A DNA stretch of 64,000 nt from Strongylocentrotus purpuratus (taxonomy: Eukaryota; Echinodermata; Echinoidea; Camarodonta; Strongylocentrotidae), in NCBI RefSeq assembly GCF_000002235.5, contig NW_022145611.1, forward strand, positions 4,268,754 to 4,332,753, written 5' to 3'. The translations under genes and the position numbers were made by a program. Positions 23,697 through 35,899 of the stretch are shown here, in pieces; position 1 is the stretch's first letter; every line of letters starts with the position of its first letter. Below the pieces are notes generated by a model. The model did no database searches. It saw nothing but the letters and a program-made list of their open reading frames with translations, and was not told the origin of the DNA.

Positions 23697-24689
23697 TTGG
23701 TTGCTGTCTGAAACTCTGAATGCAGAATGGTCAGGCTTAAACGTTTCGTATTATTGTGGCTAGCTTTCTGTAGAGCAGCATGTGAATAATAAATAAAATT
23801 ACGGTGGATGATAGAATAAGTAGACAAATAAAAAAGGAAAATATGGGCAATACAAGTCGTTGTAAATATTATGTGCTCATATAGTTTCAACATTGCCCCT
23901 CCCCCGTTGTCTTCATGCAGGAGAGTTCCTTTTCGGGCTTGGAATTCTGAAAATCAAATTTAACTAATTGCATACACTAAAACACGTTTTTGCAGTGTGT
24001 ACATTTGTATTGCCTGTTCATAAATGTTTATTTGGCCCAGAGAAAAATCTCTTTCTTCAAAGGCCAGTTGTCTATAAAATGTAATGATTTTAATATTTGA
24101 TTATAGGCTTACCTTCTTACCTTTTGGTTCATAAAATAATCGACGATTTTTTTTTTTCTTTACTTCAGAAATTACGTGCATTTCAGAGCCATTAAAATAA
24201 TTTTGTTTAATCCCAAGTGTTGGCATTATTTCCCACTCAAGCGAAGTCATAAGTAGTAGAGGTCTGTTTTTAATAGTGTTACATGTAATCCACTACCGCA
24301 TGGAAAATCATTACATCAACAATTAAAATCAAATTGGAAATCTGAAGAGGAGGCAGCACGTCAATAAGGAGAACATCACAATAATTAGTCAATAAAACTT
24401 AAACAAAGAGGAATGTTATCTAAACACATAGTTCGCGATGGATATACAAACTTCTTCGCAGCGCTAATGCGCTAGCGAACATGACTAGTCTCACGTACGT
24501 GCAGACACTATTCAGAAGGGAAAGAACGTACTTCCCATAGGTTTAACACGCGCCATGCCCCAATCTGTGCCGCATAAAAAAATAACGCATCCCGGCGAGG
24601 CATTTGGAGAACGATTTTTTAAAATCTTAGTTTAAATGGGCGTAGAAGCTACACGTGGGTATGTGTCTCCCAATTCGAATGTCGAAAAG

Positions 24690-24693
24690 AGGG

Positions 24694-24742
<49 letters not shown>

Positions 24743-24744
24743 GG
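24690..24744. repeat. (GA)n plus G-run microsatellite
   Basis: A GA tract about 40 bases long runs into a run of about 13 G. It sits about 1 kb upstream of RBM34 in otherwise featureless sequence (23697-24880), where its promoter would be expected. Confidence 0.85.
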
Positions 24745-24959
24745 TACTAAAGACCAACATACAACAGACCGACCTAGAAATCGAATCATAGTCATAAAGG
24801 TTCGATTCGAACGCCATCATGATAAATATTTTCTGCATTAGAATATTATGATAAAACTAAATGTTATGCTTTATTATCATCATCATCATCTTAATCAACA
24901 TCATCCGTCATCCGTCATCCGTTATCATTATGAGCTTCATCGTCATCATCACTATCATC

Positions 24960-25172
24960 CAGGCGCGGATCCAGGATTTCTTAGGGGTGGGGGCCCAAAT
25001 TTGAAATCAATTTGAAATTTAGTGTGCTGAAATATGAAAATCGTGCCGTCCAATATTTTGCTCAGTGGGGGGGGGGGTAGTGAGCAATTTTATTATTATT
25101 ATTATTTTGTTTTTTTTGCTCCCCAAAATTTGAAAATCGCGCCGGGCCCCCTCCCCCCTGGATCCGCCACTG
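24960..25172. mobile_element. hAT-type MITE with 8-bp target duplication
   Basis: The ends are CAGGCGCGGATCCAGG and CCTGGATCCGCCACTG. Exact 8-bp flanking repeats CTATCATC lie at 24952-24959 and 25173-25180. It is inserted in an ATC-rich tract (24870-25340). CAG/CTG ends with 8-bp duplications are typical of hAT elements. Non-coding, 213 bp. Confidence 0.85.
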
Positions 25173-25349
25173 CTATCATCAAATTCATCATCAATATCAT
25201 CTTCATCATCATCACAATCAATATCAACATCACCGTCATCGTCACTATCGTTATCATCAACAACACCACCACCAGCAGCACGATCATCATTATCGTCATC
25301 ATCATCTTCCTCATCATCATTATCTTCATCATCACACCGCAATTGTTAT

Positions 25350-26790
25350 AAGATAAAAAAAAATCATCTAAAACTGATAAATTATGGAAAGGGGAAAGGG
25401 GGCGTCGGTCGGTCATTTTGACATGAAGATCTAATGTGTGGATTAAAATTATTGTCTAAAATTTGCAGTATTTTGTGCATATTTCTTATTGAATAGGCCT
25501 ACCCTCCAAACAAATTTTGTTTACAATTATTTCCTGAGGATTTTTTTACACTTTCCCCTATTTCATATAAAGAATTATATAATTTTGTTTTACTTTCCAT
25601 CTCTTTGACCATCAAGCCTGTGTATTATACAGTAAAGTTTGCCAAATACGACAGATATTCCATTATTTATTAAAGACTTCTTTATTGATCTGATGAATTC
25701 TGGATGTGACTGAAAACATATTACATTGAAATTTGAGCTGGTTTATTAACAATAAAAGAATGATATTAATATCGTTGTATAGGAGACCGTTAAAAAGGAA
25801 TAACATCAATAATGAGCGATATTTATTTACCTTTCACTTCTTAAAACCTCGTCTCAATCGAAAACGATAACCAGTGACACTTTAAAGAGAGATAGGCTCA
25901 TATATTTTCCCTGTTAAGTCATGAAAGTAGTTGAACTGTGCTCATTAATATCTCTATAAAAGAAAACCCAAGATAGATAGATAACAAAAAGGATAAGCGC
26001 TAATACTGTGTTAGCAGAAAAACTTTTTTCTTTTTCATTTTTCACAGGTGGTTGTTTTTTTAATCGATTTTTCATATATCTTACATACATTTAAGAGATT
26101 TTCATCATTAGGAATTGTTATCGTTATCGCACATGTGGGAGGCTATGCATTAGTCGACGTTGTCCTACATACCAACATGCAGACTAACAAATATAACATG
26201 AATTCAAAGTATATCAACCTTCACGTTTTTTACCTACTCTACCATCAGAATGAATCAAACAAACGTTTGTACAAATCTGTCAAAACAAACCTCGAGTTTA
26301 CCCTTCATAAATTGAGAAAAAAGGGATGAGAAAAGTCAAGTATAATCGAAACAATAGCTTTTCAAATAAATCTAAAAGCCTACATACAGCTAAATTCCTA
26401 AAATACAGAAACAGCCAGGCAAAATCAGAAATAGTGAATTCAAAGTTTGCTATCTAATTTCCTATTGTAAAATTAAACGACATGTACAATTAATTCCTAG
26501 TTTCTTCTACGAATATTTTCGAAAATGAGGAGGAGGGCGTTCCATTTTAGATAATTACATAATTTTGGGTACATACAAATGATTTGGGGTCAATTTTTAA
26601 CAAATAAGGTAATAAATTGTATTTAATTTGTACAAAATCTGCAGGGGCTCCAAACAAGTTGAAATTCCGTTTCTTTGTTTGTTTGTATGAACGTTTTGAA
26701 CTTTGTTTATATTATGGTAACCTCAATTTTGTAACCTTGATTATTTTTTAAATATGCTTTTGAATTTTAAGCGAATAAAGAAAATGCAAT
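25350..26790. other. intergenic, nothing recognised
   Basis: AT-rich sequence downstream of the minus-strand lipid-binding gene. An open frame at 26048-26329 has no family motif, no splice sites and lysine/asparagine-biased codons expected from base composition. Confidence 0.5.
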
Positions 26791-26797
26791 TACAATT

Positions 26798-26803
26798 TTT
26801 ATT
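26798..26803 (-). terminator. poly(A) signal of the minus-strand CRBP/FABP-like gene
   Basis: AATAAA on the minus strand (TTTATT on plus), about 210 bases after the stop codon at 27015. Confidence 0.5.
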
Positions 26804-27014
26804 GATGATTTTTCTTGACATCGAATTGCCAAGATGTCCTCAAATTCATACTTATTTTCATTTCAGAACAAACAAAATGGAAACATAAATTAAAAAGAAA
26901 TGGCAGCAGGGAATAGAAAAAACGGAGGAGGGGACTAGAAGCCAGGAATTAATATAATTTGGCCTAAGATAACTTTCTCCATCCTGTCATCCCTGTGAAC
27001 GATGAGGGCGTGTC

Positions 27015-28032
27015 TTAGACTTTGTCGAAGACGACTTTGAATGAAACATCCCCTTTGGATACAGTGGTCACCATTTGGCCTTCGACAATCTCTCGAAGCA
27101 TCTTGAAACCATTCTCAGCGGTGAACAAGAGGTTATCACCCTCCCATGACGCAGTTACCTAATAATAATGATAATAACAATAGTAATAATAATACTGATA
27201 AGAATAATGATAATAATAATAGTAATAATACCACTACTAATAATGATGATAATAATGACAATATTGATAATACTAATATCAATAATAATAATAATAATGA
27301 TAATACTAATAGTAATAATACTTCTTATGATAACAATAATCATAATAATAACAATGGTAAAAACAATACTACTAATCAATGATAATGATAATGATAATTA
27401 TAATGACATTAGTAATAATTCTTTTCTTTAGCCAGGGAATCGCCATCAGCAACAATGCTGTTCTTCCTGACATGCCTGAGGGCCCATTAATTATTATGAC
27501 CCCAGAAATTACCAGGTCCCCATTTACACCTGGGTGAAGAGGGTAATGTGGATTTAAGGACGTGAGTGTCGGACTTGGATTCGAACCCTCAACCCTTGAA
27601 TTGAGAGTCAAGTGAATGAACCACTATTAAAGTGGTTCATTGACCTCCAAAATTTAAAGGGTCTGGGAAAAAAAACTGAGATATGAAGAAGGGATAATAA
27701 CCATACCGGACTTATAATCATGTCTTCTATATTACAAAGAGGAATTTTAATTTGTATTCGTATAATCATAAAGCACTCACCGACATCTTTGGTAGAAAAC
27801 CGACCAGGCTGGTCTCAAAGCTCGGCCCGACATCGAAGCTGTACGTGTTACTGCGTTCGGGAGTTTCGCTCGTGATGTCGAAGTGGTCATCTTTCTGCGT
27901 GACCTTGACAGTGAGTTTGTCGATGGGAAGATTTGGACGACGATCTGCTGGGATGCACATCGTATCCATCAGATCATTACTCAGCTCACCATGACTGACC
28001 ATCGACCATTCACCACTGAAGTCCGTAGGCAT
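27015..28032 (-). CDS. cellular retinoid/fatty-acid-binding-like protein (copy 1)
   Basis: Two coding exons are read, 27781-28032 and 27015-27158 (396 nt, 131 residues), with donor GTGAGT and acceptor TTATTAG. The product starts MPTDFSGEWSMVSHGELSND. It has the ten-strand lipocalin-fold pattern of cytosolic FABP/CRABP/CRBP proteins: N-terminal DFSGEW (compare MPVDFTGYW of CRBP), VTASWEGDNLLF in the middle and GDVSFKVVFDKV at the end. Family length is 127-137. The single coding intron, before VTASWEGD, is at the place of the second intron of vertebrate family genes. The Arg-x-Tyr carboxylate-binding motif of FABPs is absent at the C-terminus, where KVVFDKV resembles the CRBP end, so a neutral ligand is possible (inference). 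An acceptor 24 bases before the ATG shows a 5' UTR intron. A related gene lies on the plus strand at 51030. Confidence 0.9.
27162..27420. repeat. AAT/GAT microsatellite in the coding intron of copy 1
   Basis: An impure trinucleotide tract starts right at the 3' splice site. The acceptor itself (ATTATTATTAG on minus) is formed by the repeat. Confidence 0.9.
27432..27650 (-). mobile_element. tRNA-derived SINE, family 2, in the same intron
   Basis: Read on the minus strand, a tRNA-like head with B box GGTTCGAATCC (inverse at about 27580) is followed by a body with CAGGTGTAAATGG. Copies lie at about 30815-31000 and 38970-39085. Confidence 0.7.
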
Positions 28033-28126
28033 GTTGAAAGTAAGTTGGTTCGGTTTCTGTCTATAAGAGCAAAGGAATGTAATATAATTATATCTACAGA
28101 GGAAATGAGGAAATGGGTAACCTTCA

Positions 28127-28344
28127 AGCCCCACTGCACTACTTGTAGCTACTTGCGCCATCTACATGTATATAGCAAACAATGCCTAATCAGTGACCAT
28201 TGGTCTAACCCTAACCCTAACCCTAACCCATGGTCCCCTTTTTTCTTATGCTAATTGAGAGCTGATTTGATGAGATAACCACTTGTCAGTGACCATGCAG
28301 TGAGGTCTAATCCCTCCTGGCCAAACTATATTGCAGATGGGGCT
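28127..28344 (-). mobile_element. TTAA MITE, family E copy 2, carrying a telomere-like insert
   Basis: It is an inverted copy of family E: GGGGCTTTAA stands at the right end and TTCAAGCCCC at the left (one TTAA base changed). At 28205-28229 about four CCCTAA units replace the GGTTCCCCCATGATCC junction seen in other copies. Confidence 0.8.
28205..28229. repeat. interstitial telomeric repeat (CCCTAA)4
   Basis: Four uninterrupted CCCTAA units, the metazoan telomere sequence, lie inside a MITE copy; other copies lack them. Confidence 0.9.
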
Positions 28345-28772
28345 TTAATACTCCTAAAAATTATTGCACCACTTTAATCGAAATGAATACTAGTACACTG
28401 TATATCAACTCTCAACACAGCTTTCTTCGATGATGATATAGGGGCAATAAAGTTAAGTTCTAGAAAGCGATACCCGTCGAGTCAAAACATTGCCATAACA
28501 CAGCATCCTATTTCTCCAAACAATAGATAAACAGTGTTATGAGTAGTCAGAACACACCAAAACAAAACCAACCTGTGCAACGTTCTCTGCGTATGTATAA
28601 TGTAAATTGTAAGGGCGTCAACCACGGGGGGGGGGGGGGGAACACGTCCCCCAAGCTTTTCCTATAGGGGGGGGGGGACATCATATCAAATGTCCTCCCA
28701 TGTTTTGTCAGAAAAGAAGAGGAATCACCATGCAGAGAGCAACGATTTGTATACAAAATCTCACGAATTGGC

Positions 28773-28803
<31 letters not shown>

Positions 28804-30814
28804 TACATTAGTGCCTCTTACCCCCTACCCCCTCTTAATCACTGGTTGGCTGATTCGCCGCTGAATATATTTCCTAACGAATTGGGGGAAGAAAAAAAAA
28901 GCTGTGTCCCTCCCATGCTCAAGCTCGGATTGACGCCCTTGGTATAATTGATATCATTGATTCCGTTTGCTGCGTAAATGTAAGGTAATTTAACAATAAA
29001 TGAGTGAAAGAAAATTGCAAAAATGGGGCATCTGACCATTCAAATATAGATCAGCATTACTATCTTATAGAGTAAAATATAAACAATGAAAAATATGTTA
29101 TTACAAGAAACACGAGCGAAGAGGCATCTTGACAATACTAGTCAAACTATGCAGTCCTGAGACTCAACGTGACATCCAGAGTTCAATCCTCCTCAATGTT
29201 TTTCACTCTTTGTTTTCATTGTTGAAAGGAATGTTTTAACGGATGCACATTTAAATGGCTACTTGCTATATTTTTGCAATTTGTTAATTAGACCTTCTAA
29301 CGGTTAAATAAATGTTATCATCTAAGCGTGAAAGTTAAGAACATGGTCTTAATTGGCGTTGGTAGAATTTACATTTTTCTTTCATTTGATAAATATTTCA
29401 TTGACGGATAGTTTATGAAAGTTTTCTTTTATTTGCTGAGTGTAGTTTTCTCGCCCTTAAAATAATTAATGATCACACGCTATATGGACCCCTCTGTTTT
29501 CAATATTGTTATAAATGATTATAATTGATTTGTAATTTATTTATTTTTGGAAACAGAAATTGAATTGAATTGAATTGAATATATATTTAGTTTCCCTTAT
29601 TTTATTGTGAACTTTGTGTAATTTGAATTATTATAGTGTAATGCCGCTAAATCTTTTTCTCTGTACCGCTTATTCTGGAGGATATTGTCTTGTAGTGTTA
29701 GTGCATTATGCTAACTCAATATATGGTAGGGGTTTTGATAGCTCCTAAATAAAGGCGGGAATATTGCATGTCACCCTTCCCTTCATTGCAGCTGAGCTCG
29801 TAAATTCCACCGTGCTCGTCTGCAGATTAGAAGTGTCTGGGATAATAATGCAATCGAAGCCGCAATAATGACAGTGATTAATTTTAAGTTTACAAATGGT
29901 GATGAAGAACGTTTAACCATAGGTTTAACGACTTTCATTTTGCCTCGCACTGATGTGAGATTGATGACAAAGTAATTATTTGACAACATGCCTTTGTTTC
30001 ATTACAAAATACACTGTCGAGAAAAAGCGGTCTGACATGAGCTCATATCATCTGGTGATCAAGAGCGAGAAGGGCATTAACTGAACGCAAAATGATATGA
30101 AATAATGACCTTCTGTCTCTTAGCAGACGATATAATATCGTTCATCACCTGATGACACGTCTCGTAAATTATTTCATCTTCGACTTGATACCTAACAGCT
30201 TGGAAACATTGATGAGTGAGCCATAGATAGAAGCATGACCAGTTGTTTAGTATGGGAGGGGAGGGGGGGGGGGGCATCCACCCTAAATCACAGACAGAAG
30301 TCAAGTTCATGCAATGCAACTACAGTAACTCATAGTTATTAATATAGTCTACATAACAAGATGATAGTAATATCAATGATATTAATGGTCAATCACACTA
30401 TTGGTCAATAATATTTCGTTTTACCCCAATTGCCTACACCAGCGGTAAGACAGTGTTGTCGTTCAGTGACAGGAAGGCATGGCTGCATCTATATACCATG
30501 GTTATTGAAATTGTAATTGCAATTCAATATTGATACGAACATTTTTATTTACAAACCCGAGTGGAAGCATTGATTCAAAATACACATTGAGGACTGTATA
30601 TAGGTTTTGAGATTCATAAATATGTAGAGGGAGAATTTTAGGGTGATATTCCATGTTTGGATAGTACGAAATGTTTCATGTTTGGCTGTATAAGCTTTGC
30701 TCACTTTTATCTTGTATCGATGCATCCACGCACTGATAAGACGGTGCTTTGAACCGCTTATTGATGAAACTAATTTTGCTTACTCAGGGAAGTCTCACGA
30801 GTCAGCTTCAACAA
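28345..30814. other. long 5' UTR intron or intergenic stretch
   Basis: AT-rich sequence without coding signal. It contains G runs at about 28626-28679, a short AT/TA microsatellite near 28787, and a (TTGAA)n LINE-like tail at about 29560-29582 after ATTTATTTATTT. If the 33.2-kb exon belongs to copy 1, this is intron. Confidence 0.4.
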
Positions 30815-31000
30815 TGTTCTTTCCGAAGGCCCTACAATTACCCTATCTATTGTCAAGTAGCCATTTACACCTGGAGGGAGAATGGCAAATGGGGATTAAT
30901 GGCTTGCCAAAGGGCGCTAGTGCCGGGCTGGGATTCGAACCCTCAACTCTTGGATCAAGAGTCAAGTGAATGAACTACTATACCACGACACCTGTTTATT
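30815..31000 (-). mobile_element. tRNA-derived SINE, family 2
   Basis: It matches the 27.4-kb copy: CCATTTACACCTGG, GCTGGGATTCGAACCCTCAA (inverse B box), GAGTCAAGTGAATGAAC then TACTATACCACG. The tRNA-like head lies at the right end. Confidence 0.75.
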
Positions 31001-31789
31001 TTTATTTTATTTTTCATTAAAGAAATGAATTTGTATTGTATTGAGCATTTTCATTAAATGTTTGCCCCAAAAAATCCCTTTCACTATATATATACATTAA
31101 TTTGCAATAAAATCAAGTAATCAACTCTAGAATCATTTTAACTTCTCGTTTACTTAAAAAAAAATGGGTGAGATTGTGACAATTAATGACACAAATAACG
31201 ATTCATTACGTCGTTTATTTCCCTTATTATTTCATAGGGCAGCGAGTACTTTCTTCACATTTACTTTTTATAATAATGATACCCTTCCAGTTGGTAAAAA
31301 AAAAATCGAGGTGCATAGATAAATAAATCAGCCTGAACTTTGGCACAGATCATGGATTCAACATAGTGCAGTCTGTGCAGGGACTCAGATATTGAATGGG
31401 GGGGGGGGGGGAGGGGGGGGGGGGGGGGAGGTTATGAGTCATCACAGTCATGTACTAATTTCTGTCTGGTCACGTAAATGCACCCCCTTTTTTTCTCAAT
31501 CAATCAACATAAATTTGCAGGGCTGCCTCACCAGGCCAGCGGATAAAAGCGAGAAATTCTCTTTCCCACGCGAAACATTATACTCCTAAAACCACACTGC
31601 TCTCACCCTTGTGACACGCTCAGTCTAATAAATTGTATACCTATGTGGATGACTATGTCATTTAAGTGTTTCTCTATTATACCTAGTCCTTTTCAGTCAC
31701 CTTCCCACCCCTTCAAGGTAAACAAAGCGGGAACTCACCGGCGAATACAGACATTAAAAGTATACATCAATATTGAAACCCCCGTCACA

Positions 31790-32055
31790 CTGGCAACGAG
31801 ACCTTTGCTAGACAGCCCACAGACTATAGACATGCGGTTCGAGTCCCGCAGCGGTAATAATGTCATTTGACAAGACATTAATCTTCAATTGCCACTCTCC
31901 ACCCGGGTGAAGTAATTGCGTATCTGGTAGGAATGAATGTCTTCCTTGAATGCCCTGCGCGCTTTAGGGCACTGAGCTGGGCTGAAGCCGGGGTAAACTT
32001 TCAAATCGCCTGGAGCATCCCTTGGTAAGGTAACATGCGCAATATATATTTAGCA
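31790..32055 (+). mobile_element. tRNA-derived SINE, family 1
   Basis: The head carries GGTTCGAGTCCCGCAGCGG. The body carries GACATTAATCTTCAATTGCC and ACTCTCCACCCGGGTG, and the tail ATGCGCAATATATATT. It is diverged from the 6.1-kb copy. Confidence 0.7.
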
Positions 32056-33182
32056 TATTATTATCCTTATCGTTACTAGTATTATCATTATAGTCATTTT
32101 TTATCATCGTTATTATTATTGTTTTAATTATGACAACGATTGGCCGAGAGTCGGACGGTCGGTCGGCATTTTTTAGTAGAGTCTTGGCAGTGTGACTGAG
32201 GTATCGAGCAAGAGCATTATGCCCCGAGGTTAAAGGATCGAATACATTACTACCCGTTGAAAATACGAACAACTTGAAAATTTGGCTGAACTGTTGCACA
32301 TCAAGGAAGTGTCACACTCTCCCAAATCATTGTAATCGACACGAATTCAAAGACATTTATACAAGAATCAAAACAAATAAGACATTTTATGAAATTGCAA
32401 TAGATATAATCCTTCCATTGATAAACAAATTCGCAGTTTTATGTTACACTTTCGAATATACGTTATTTGTTCTGAAGGTTATTCACACGTCGAACTCGCA
32501 AATTTACAATTAAGGGGTTAATAACTCCGGAATTCAAATTCCGGAAATTTAAAATCCACATATTTTGCAATAAAGGGCCTATATATATTATATTGTTGAC
32601 ATGGTTGTCCCGAAGGTTCTCATATAAAAATGTTGATAACTTTTGTGTTCGCCTTTTTTTTTTTAAGGACTCAAATTAAAGAGAAAATCAAAATAAAATT
32701 GATAACAATTCTGAAAATCAGATATAATTCTCAGTTCATTTGCCAAAATTGCAAATTCTTTTTCATTTTAGGGATGATGAATCGGCATTGTTTAATTTAT
32801 TCAATCACAAATAATAATTCACTTGCGTAATTACGAAATTTTTGAAAAATTCGGGTTTTTTAAATAACGAGGGATCGATGAATCCTCGAAATAACAAAAA
32901 AACGAAAAATTGAGCTATGTTTATTCAAAAAGGATTACAATACTTATGTCCTATATTGTAAATGAAAGTTTCCCTCTTTTGTATAGTTTCATATCAATTT
33001 TTTTTTAATGAATAAAAAAGGAAGGACAACAACATGAAGAATATTTAAAAAAGAGCAACAAAATGAATTATATTTATGTTGCGAGAAATCAATTGGAATA
33101 ATAAAAAATCCATATAAACAAATCGAACAAAAACAGGAAAGAATGAATAAAATCGGATGAAATAAGTTCAGAACATACCTTG

Positions 33183-33430
33183 AGAAGTTGCCGGTTTTCC
33201 TCACCTTTTCAGCGCGTTTGTTGAAAGCTGTTACCGGGTTGTGATGTCTAGCTTGAAGTGAGCTGGGAAGGTCTTCCGCACCAAGTGAAAAGCCTAAGTT
33301 TCCTCGCAGTGTCAAGGTTATGCGCATAGACGAACAGGTGTCGATTTGAACTTGAGCGTTGGGAAGGGGGCGTGCATGGCTGCTGTTCCCCTCTTCCGTT
33401 TTCTTCTTCACTTCATGTCTGTATATGAAG
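33183..33430 (-). other. candidate 5' untranslated exon of the minus-strand CRBP/FABP-like gene
   Basis: A strong donor, AACTTCTCAAG then GTATGT, sits at 33183 on the minus strand in unusually GC-balanced, non-repetitive sequence. Copy 1 needs an upstream 5' UTR exon because an acceptor stands just before its ATG. Linking the two over 5 kb is inference; the start of the exon is unknown. Confidence 0.3.
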
Positions 33431-33431
33431 A

Positions 33432-34187
33432 GTTTCATTCCAAAAGGAGCTAAATCCACTTTGGGTACTTCTGAGTAAATCGCCTTTTTTTATTTCTCCC
33501 CTTTCCCTTCAGCCATGTACCTTCATGTTGTTATATTATGTTAAAGGTGTGAACATGGACCAATAATGTATGATTTAATAAAAATCTAGAAGTTATTTCT
33601 GATTTTTTATTAATTTTTAGATTCTTATTTTTCGTGGATTTAGCTCCTTTTGGAATGAAACATGATATTGTACCTAAAATTTGTGAAATTTTAGAATATT
33701 TTCTCAATAAAGTCCCTGTAATTTATTTTAATTTAGTAGCAAACCTTTCCTTTTAAATAATAACAGTGAAATCACATCTAAAAATACCTTTTGAAAAGAA
33801 AGTAAACAACATATTACAGTTTCATTCCAAAAGGAGCTAAATCCACAAATTTTAATAATTTAGTAAAAATCAGGAATAACTGGTAGATTTTTTTTCTTAT
33901 GATATATTATTGGTCCAGGGCGACACCTTTAACATAAATAACAACATGAAGGTACATGGCTAAAGGGAAAGTGGAGAAACAAAAAAGGTGATTTACTCAC
34001 AAGTACCCAAAGTGGATTTAGCTCCTTTTGGAATAAAACATGATATTGCAACTAAAAAAATTCATACTTCCTGGTGAAATTTTTAAATTTGATATCGTGC
34101 ATTTTGTCCCCATGTAGGAAATCATTATTTTAAGACAAAAAAAACTCAATTTTGATGAAATATGGATTTAGCTCCTTTTGGAATCAA
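33432..34187. repeat. inverted duplication with five copies of a 24-nt core
   Basis: The core GGATTTAGCTCCTTTTGGAA occurs at about 33434-33459 (-), 33638-33660 (+), 33821-33846 (-), 34013-34035 (+) and 34164-34185 (+). The segments 33460-33637 and 33848-34012 are inverted copies of each other, for example CCATGTACCTTCATGTTGTT against its inverse. About 150 AT-rich bases separate them. They are probably two MITEs with long inverted ends in opposite orientation. Confidence 0.75.
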
Positions 34188-34479
34188 GCTCTTCATATAT
34201 CAAGATGGATTCATGTCTACGAAGCCTGGCCCTGGAAACAAGGGCATCGCCAGGAGGGGGTACCGGGGGGCATCATACCCCCACCCTCTCACATTTTCGG
34301 GGAGTTTTTGTTTTTCTCTATCATGCATTTCCTATACATGCTTAGTTTTAACAGCCGAAGTCAAGTAGTCCTTACCGTAGGACGTGGGGGCTAGCCCCTT
34401 CCCACATCCTCACCCACTCCCTCGCAAAGTGCCCCCCTCATGTTCGAGGATTTGTTGACGCTCTTAAATGGAACCAATA

Positions 34480-34640
34480 GGCCCGAATTCACAAAGGAGG
34501 TTTGTCGACAAACCTCCTTTTGTTTCGACAAACGTCCTTTTGTCTTTTACAAACCAAGGTTTGTAAAAACGCGTCGAAACGCGTCGTATGACGCACATAA
34601 ACCTCGGTTTGTCGACAAACCTCCTTTGTGAATTCGGGCC
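34480..34640. mobile_element. 161-bp foldback MITE with GGCCCGAATTCACAAAGG ends
   Basis: The ends GGCCCGAATTCACAAAGG and CCTTTGTGAATTCGGGCC are perfect inverses, flanked by ATA on both sides. Inside is a second palindrome, GGTTTGTCGACAAACC, present twice. A shorter relative lies at 58658-58738. Confidence 0.85.
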
Positions 34641-34779
34641 ATAGTGTTTTTAGATGGCATATCTGTAGTCTTCGCTTCACCTTCATCGTTTTACCTCTTA
34701 ATTATCACATATTTCAAACTGCTTTATTAAAACAAAATTAAAAATTCATGTTTGTCCTGCATTTTTATTTCTTTATTTA

Positions 34780-35893
34780 TAATTTTATTTTCGATACTTT
34801 TTCTCATTCTATGTCGATTCTATTTATAACTACATGCATTTCTAAGAATGTTAGAATACTTTACAAAAAAAAGACAAAAAGTTATTGTCCTACAAAGACT
34901 CTTCAAATGCTTTACAACTCGCTCATCTTGCCATACATTTCATATTGTAACTTGGTATGGGCTCCAATTGCAAAGACACAAATTTAACCTATATTTATTT
35001 AACGCAAAAGAAAGCGGTTCGCGTATGCGCTGGCTCCCATTATTTAGCTTATACCAACCCATTTTTTAATGAATTTAAAGCATTTATTACAAAAAGAAAA
35101 GAAAGTGTTTCTGCTGGACATAATTTTCCTTCTGTTTTGCTATATACACTGCATTGTAAATTGATTTATATAATATATACGTTTACAAACAGAATGTTGA
35201 TTTGTTACATTACATTGTAAATTGATATATGATATTATGTTTCTAAACAGAATATTGATTTATATATTTATAAACAGAATATTGATGTACATCAATGAAG
35301 TTTAATAATAATAAATACAAAATAAAATACATGTATTTTTCTCGAGTAAAACATGTTTTTATATAAACGTATAACGAATTTGATCTTCATGTTTGAATAC
35401 ATGAATAACCTGCTTCCTGATACTTTTAAGAATGTTGTTGGTATAAGATAACACTATCCATCCTTACTATCCTACCCGGTCATTTGATGGATCCTAAATT
35501 ATTGATCCTGCATAAATCAATAAGACATCATGGTCCAGATTTATGGAATGCACTCCCAGATTCACTAAAACCATGTAAAACCCTCAATTCATTCACATTC
35601 AATACGAAGAAAGCATTTTTCAGTGTACATTGTTTAATCTTTTCCCAGTGCTGAATTAATATTCAATATTACTTTCAGATTCCTTTAAAACATCCATCAC
35701 TATATTTTATAACTCCCGTATACTTATATTAGTTTTCTGTGTCAGACATATTTACATCAGCATATTTCATCATTTATTATTATTGTATTGTATATACACA
35801 TTACAAAAAACTTGTTATATTTGTATAATTATGTTGCTGAAATGTAGTTTGATTTGAATGTTGCAGAAGAAAATAAATTCAATTCAATTAAAT
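34780..35893 (+). mobile_element. LINE 3' half, decayed
   Basis: Broken frames resemble the end of a non-LTR reverse transcriptase. LQMLYNSLILPYISYCNLVW stands at about 34903-34962. TQKKAVRVCAGSHYLAYTNP follows in another frame, then HHGPDLWNALPDSLKPCKTL near 35530. The 3' UTR matches 11380-11812 and ends AAATTCAATTCAATTAAATT. Several frameshifts and stops make it inactive. Same broad group as the 19.8-kb element but a different family by its tail. Confidence 0.8.
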
Positions 35894-35899
35894 TATTCC

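Noticed and set aside
26048-26329. 93-codon plus-strand frame as a small gene
   Set aside because: There is no motif, no splice site and no promoter; its length is expected by chance in AT-rich sequence.
32989-33459. 156-codon minus-strand frame starting MDLAPFG
   Set aside because: Its start lies in the 24-nt repeat core and a strong splice donor interrupts it at 33183. More likely a 5' UTR exon than a protein.
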